Shown piece after piece: positions 63,279 to 64,000 of a DNA stretch of 64,000 nucleotides. A program made the position numbers and the translations under genes. The first letter of the stretch is position 1, and every line of letters begins with the position of its first letter. The notes below the pieces were generated by a model. The model was not told where the DNA came from, ran no database searches, and was given only the letters and a program-made list of their open reading frames with translations. This stretch comes from Haliotispira sp965263485 (GTDB lineage Bacteria > Spirochaetota > Spirochaetia > SP-2023), in contig CBDHHO010000004.1 of the NCBI GenBank assembly GCA_965263485.1, positions 1,922,001-1,986,000 on the forward strand, written 5' to 3'.

Positions 63279-64000
63279 ATGAAAAAAGAATGGGTAAATG
63301 TAGGCATTATTGGCCTTGGAAATATGGGGCGGGGGCACGTCAAATATTACACAGAAGGTAGAATAAGACAGGGAAAGCTCATTGCAGTTTGTGATACACG
63401 TCAGGAACAGTTGGCTTGGGTGAAAGAGAATTATAGGGAACAATTTCACTATTTTAATAGTAGTGAAGAAATGTTGGGGGCAGCTGCGGAAATCGGCTTG
63501 GATGCTGTAATCATTGATACACCACATTATTCACATCCTCCACTGATCGAAGATGTTCTTAAAGCTGATTTACATGTGTTAGCTGAGAAGCCTATTGGTG
63601 TTTATACCAAAGCAGTCAGAAGAGTGAATAACATTGCTGAGGCTATGCCTGATAAAAAATTTGCAACGATGTTTCTATTTCGTTTGTTCCCTGCATATAT
63701 GAAGCTAAAAGATTTACTTCAAAGTGGAGAACTTGGCCAAATCAGGCGCATTAACTGGATAATTACGCACTGGTACAGACCCCAATCTTATTACGATTCC
63801 GGGGGATGGCGTGCTACGTGGGCAGGAGAAGGGGGTGGGGTGCTTGCAAATCAGTGTCCCCATGAGTTGGATTTGTGGCAATGGTTGTTCGGTTTACCTG
63901 CGCGGGTGCGGAGTTTTTGTGGATATGGCCGCATGCACGATATTGAAGTTGAAGACGATGTGACGGCGTACATGGAATATGAAAATGGGGCAACAGGTGT
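63279..64000 (+). CDS. Gfo/Idh/MocA-family oxidoreductase (runs off window)
   Basis: 240 codons from ATG 63279 (GGGAG upstream). Rossmann motif VGIIGLGNMGRGHVKYY near 7-23, LDAVIIDTPHYSHPPLIEDV, and the conserved LAEKPIGVYTKAVR (E-K-P, catalytic Lys). The beta-sheet domain has GELGQIRRINWII and GGVLANQCPHELDLWQWLFG, with the His/Asp pair typical of inositol- or glucose-type dehydrogenases. It would oxidise a cyclic polyol or sugar with NAD(P). It follows the permease by 9 bp, so it belongs to the same operon. Confidence 0.9.
   Translation, partial: MKKEWVNVGIIGLGNMGRGHVKYYTEGRIRQGKLIAVCDTRQEQLAWVKENYREQFHYFNSSEEMLGAAAEIGLDAVIIDTPHYSHPPLIEDVLKADLHVLAEKPIGVYTKAVRRVNNIAEAMPDKKFATMFLFRLFPAYMKLKDLLQSGELGQIRRINWIITHWYRPQSYYDSGGWRATWAGEGGGVLANQCPHELDLWQWLFGLPARVRSFCGYGRMHDIEVEDDVTAYMEYENGATG

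Overview
The window is a 64 kb piece of a bacterial chromosome from a carbohydrate-fermenting, probably diderm heterotroph. The gene set (several ABC sugar importers with lipoprotein binding proteins, GLUG-repeat lipoprotein, Rpn/PD-(D/E)XK nuclease family, DUF2779, GHMP galactokinase beside a type-2 galT) would fit a spirochaete, but nothing here proves the phylum. Coding density is broken by many insertion sequences, short non-autonomous elements and decayed genes, as in a genome undergoing IS expansion and reduction.

Layout. 1-1.7 kb: galK and the start of galT (Leloir pathway, minus strand). 2-4 kb: an Sfp-type phosphopantetheinyl transferase with an IS630 inserted at its stop codon. 4.2-15 kb: a sugar locus with a divergent AraC regulator, two paralogous L-arabinose/L-fucose-isomerase-like enzymes, an L-rhamnose isomerase, an RbsBAC-type importer, an SDR and a zinc-type MDR dehydrogenase; it has no aldolase and no rhamnulokinase. 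15-17.6 kb: fatty acid desaturase and an L-xylulokinase-like FGGY kinase. 17.7-22.8 kb: decayed DUF2779 and phage genes, then a peroxide-stress block (broken rubrerythrin, Fur/PerR regulator, katG). 22.9-27.9 kb: pyrF and an AT-rich gtr glucosylation cassette. 28-31 kb: GLUG lipoprotein and an Rpn-family gene with a repeat tail. 31-38.4 kb: pyruvate dehydrogenase genes (lpd, aceF, aceE) plus lipA. 38.9-42 kb: cstA, a small cory-CC-star protein and an ArsA-like ATPase. 42.6-43.8 kb: nested IS elements. 43.9-53.8 kb: LacI regulator and an oligosaccharide locus (binding protein, two permeases, GH63-like hydrolase, DMT transporter, LacZ). 53.8-59 kb: ISL3 relic, FGGY kinase, truncated SDR, IS5-like element, phage-like fragments and a truncated IS630. 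59-64 kb: a second ABC sugar locus with a TIM-barrel isomerase/epimerase and a Gfo/Idh/MocA oxidoreductase running off the end.

The most distinctive feature is a family of about 164-bp elements with ends GGGGACCTCTAAAAATTC. They make 4-bp target duplications (TATA, TTTA, TAAA, TAAT) and share their outer ends with two roughly 810-bp degraded IS5-like elements, so they look like MITEs mobilised in trans. One sits inside an IS630 whose empty site is preserved in another copy in the same window. Functionally, the sugar loci each pair import with intracellular isomerases, dehydrogenases, kinases or hydrolases. The two 45-63 kb importers lack an ATPase gene and must borrow one from elsewhere. PDH plus lipoyl synthase form a complete acetyl-CoA-producing module.
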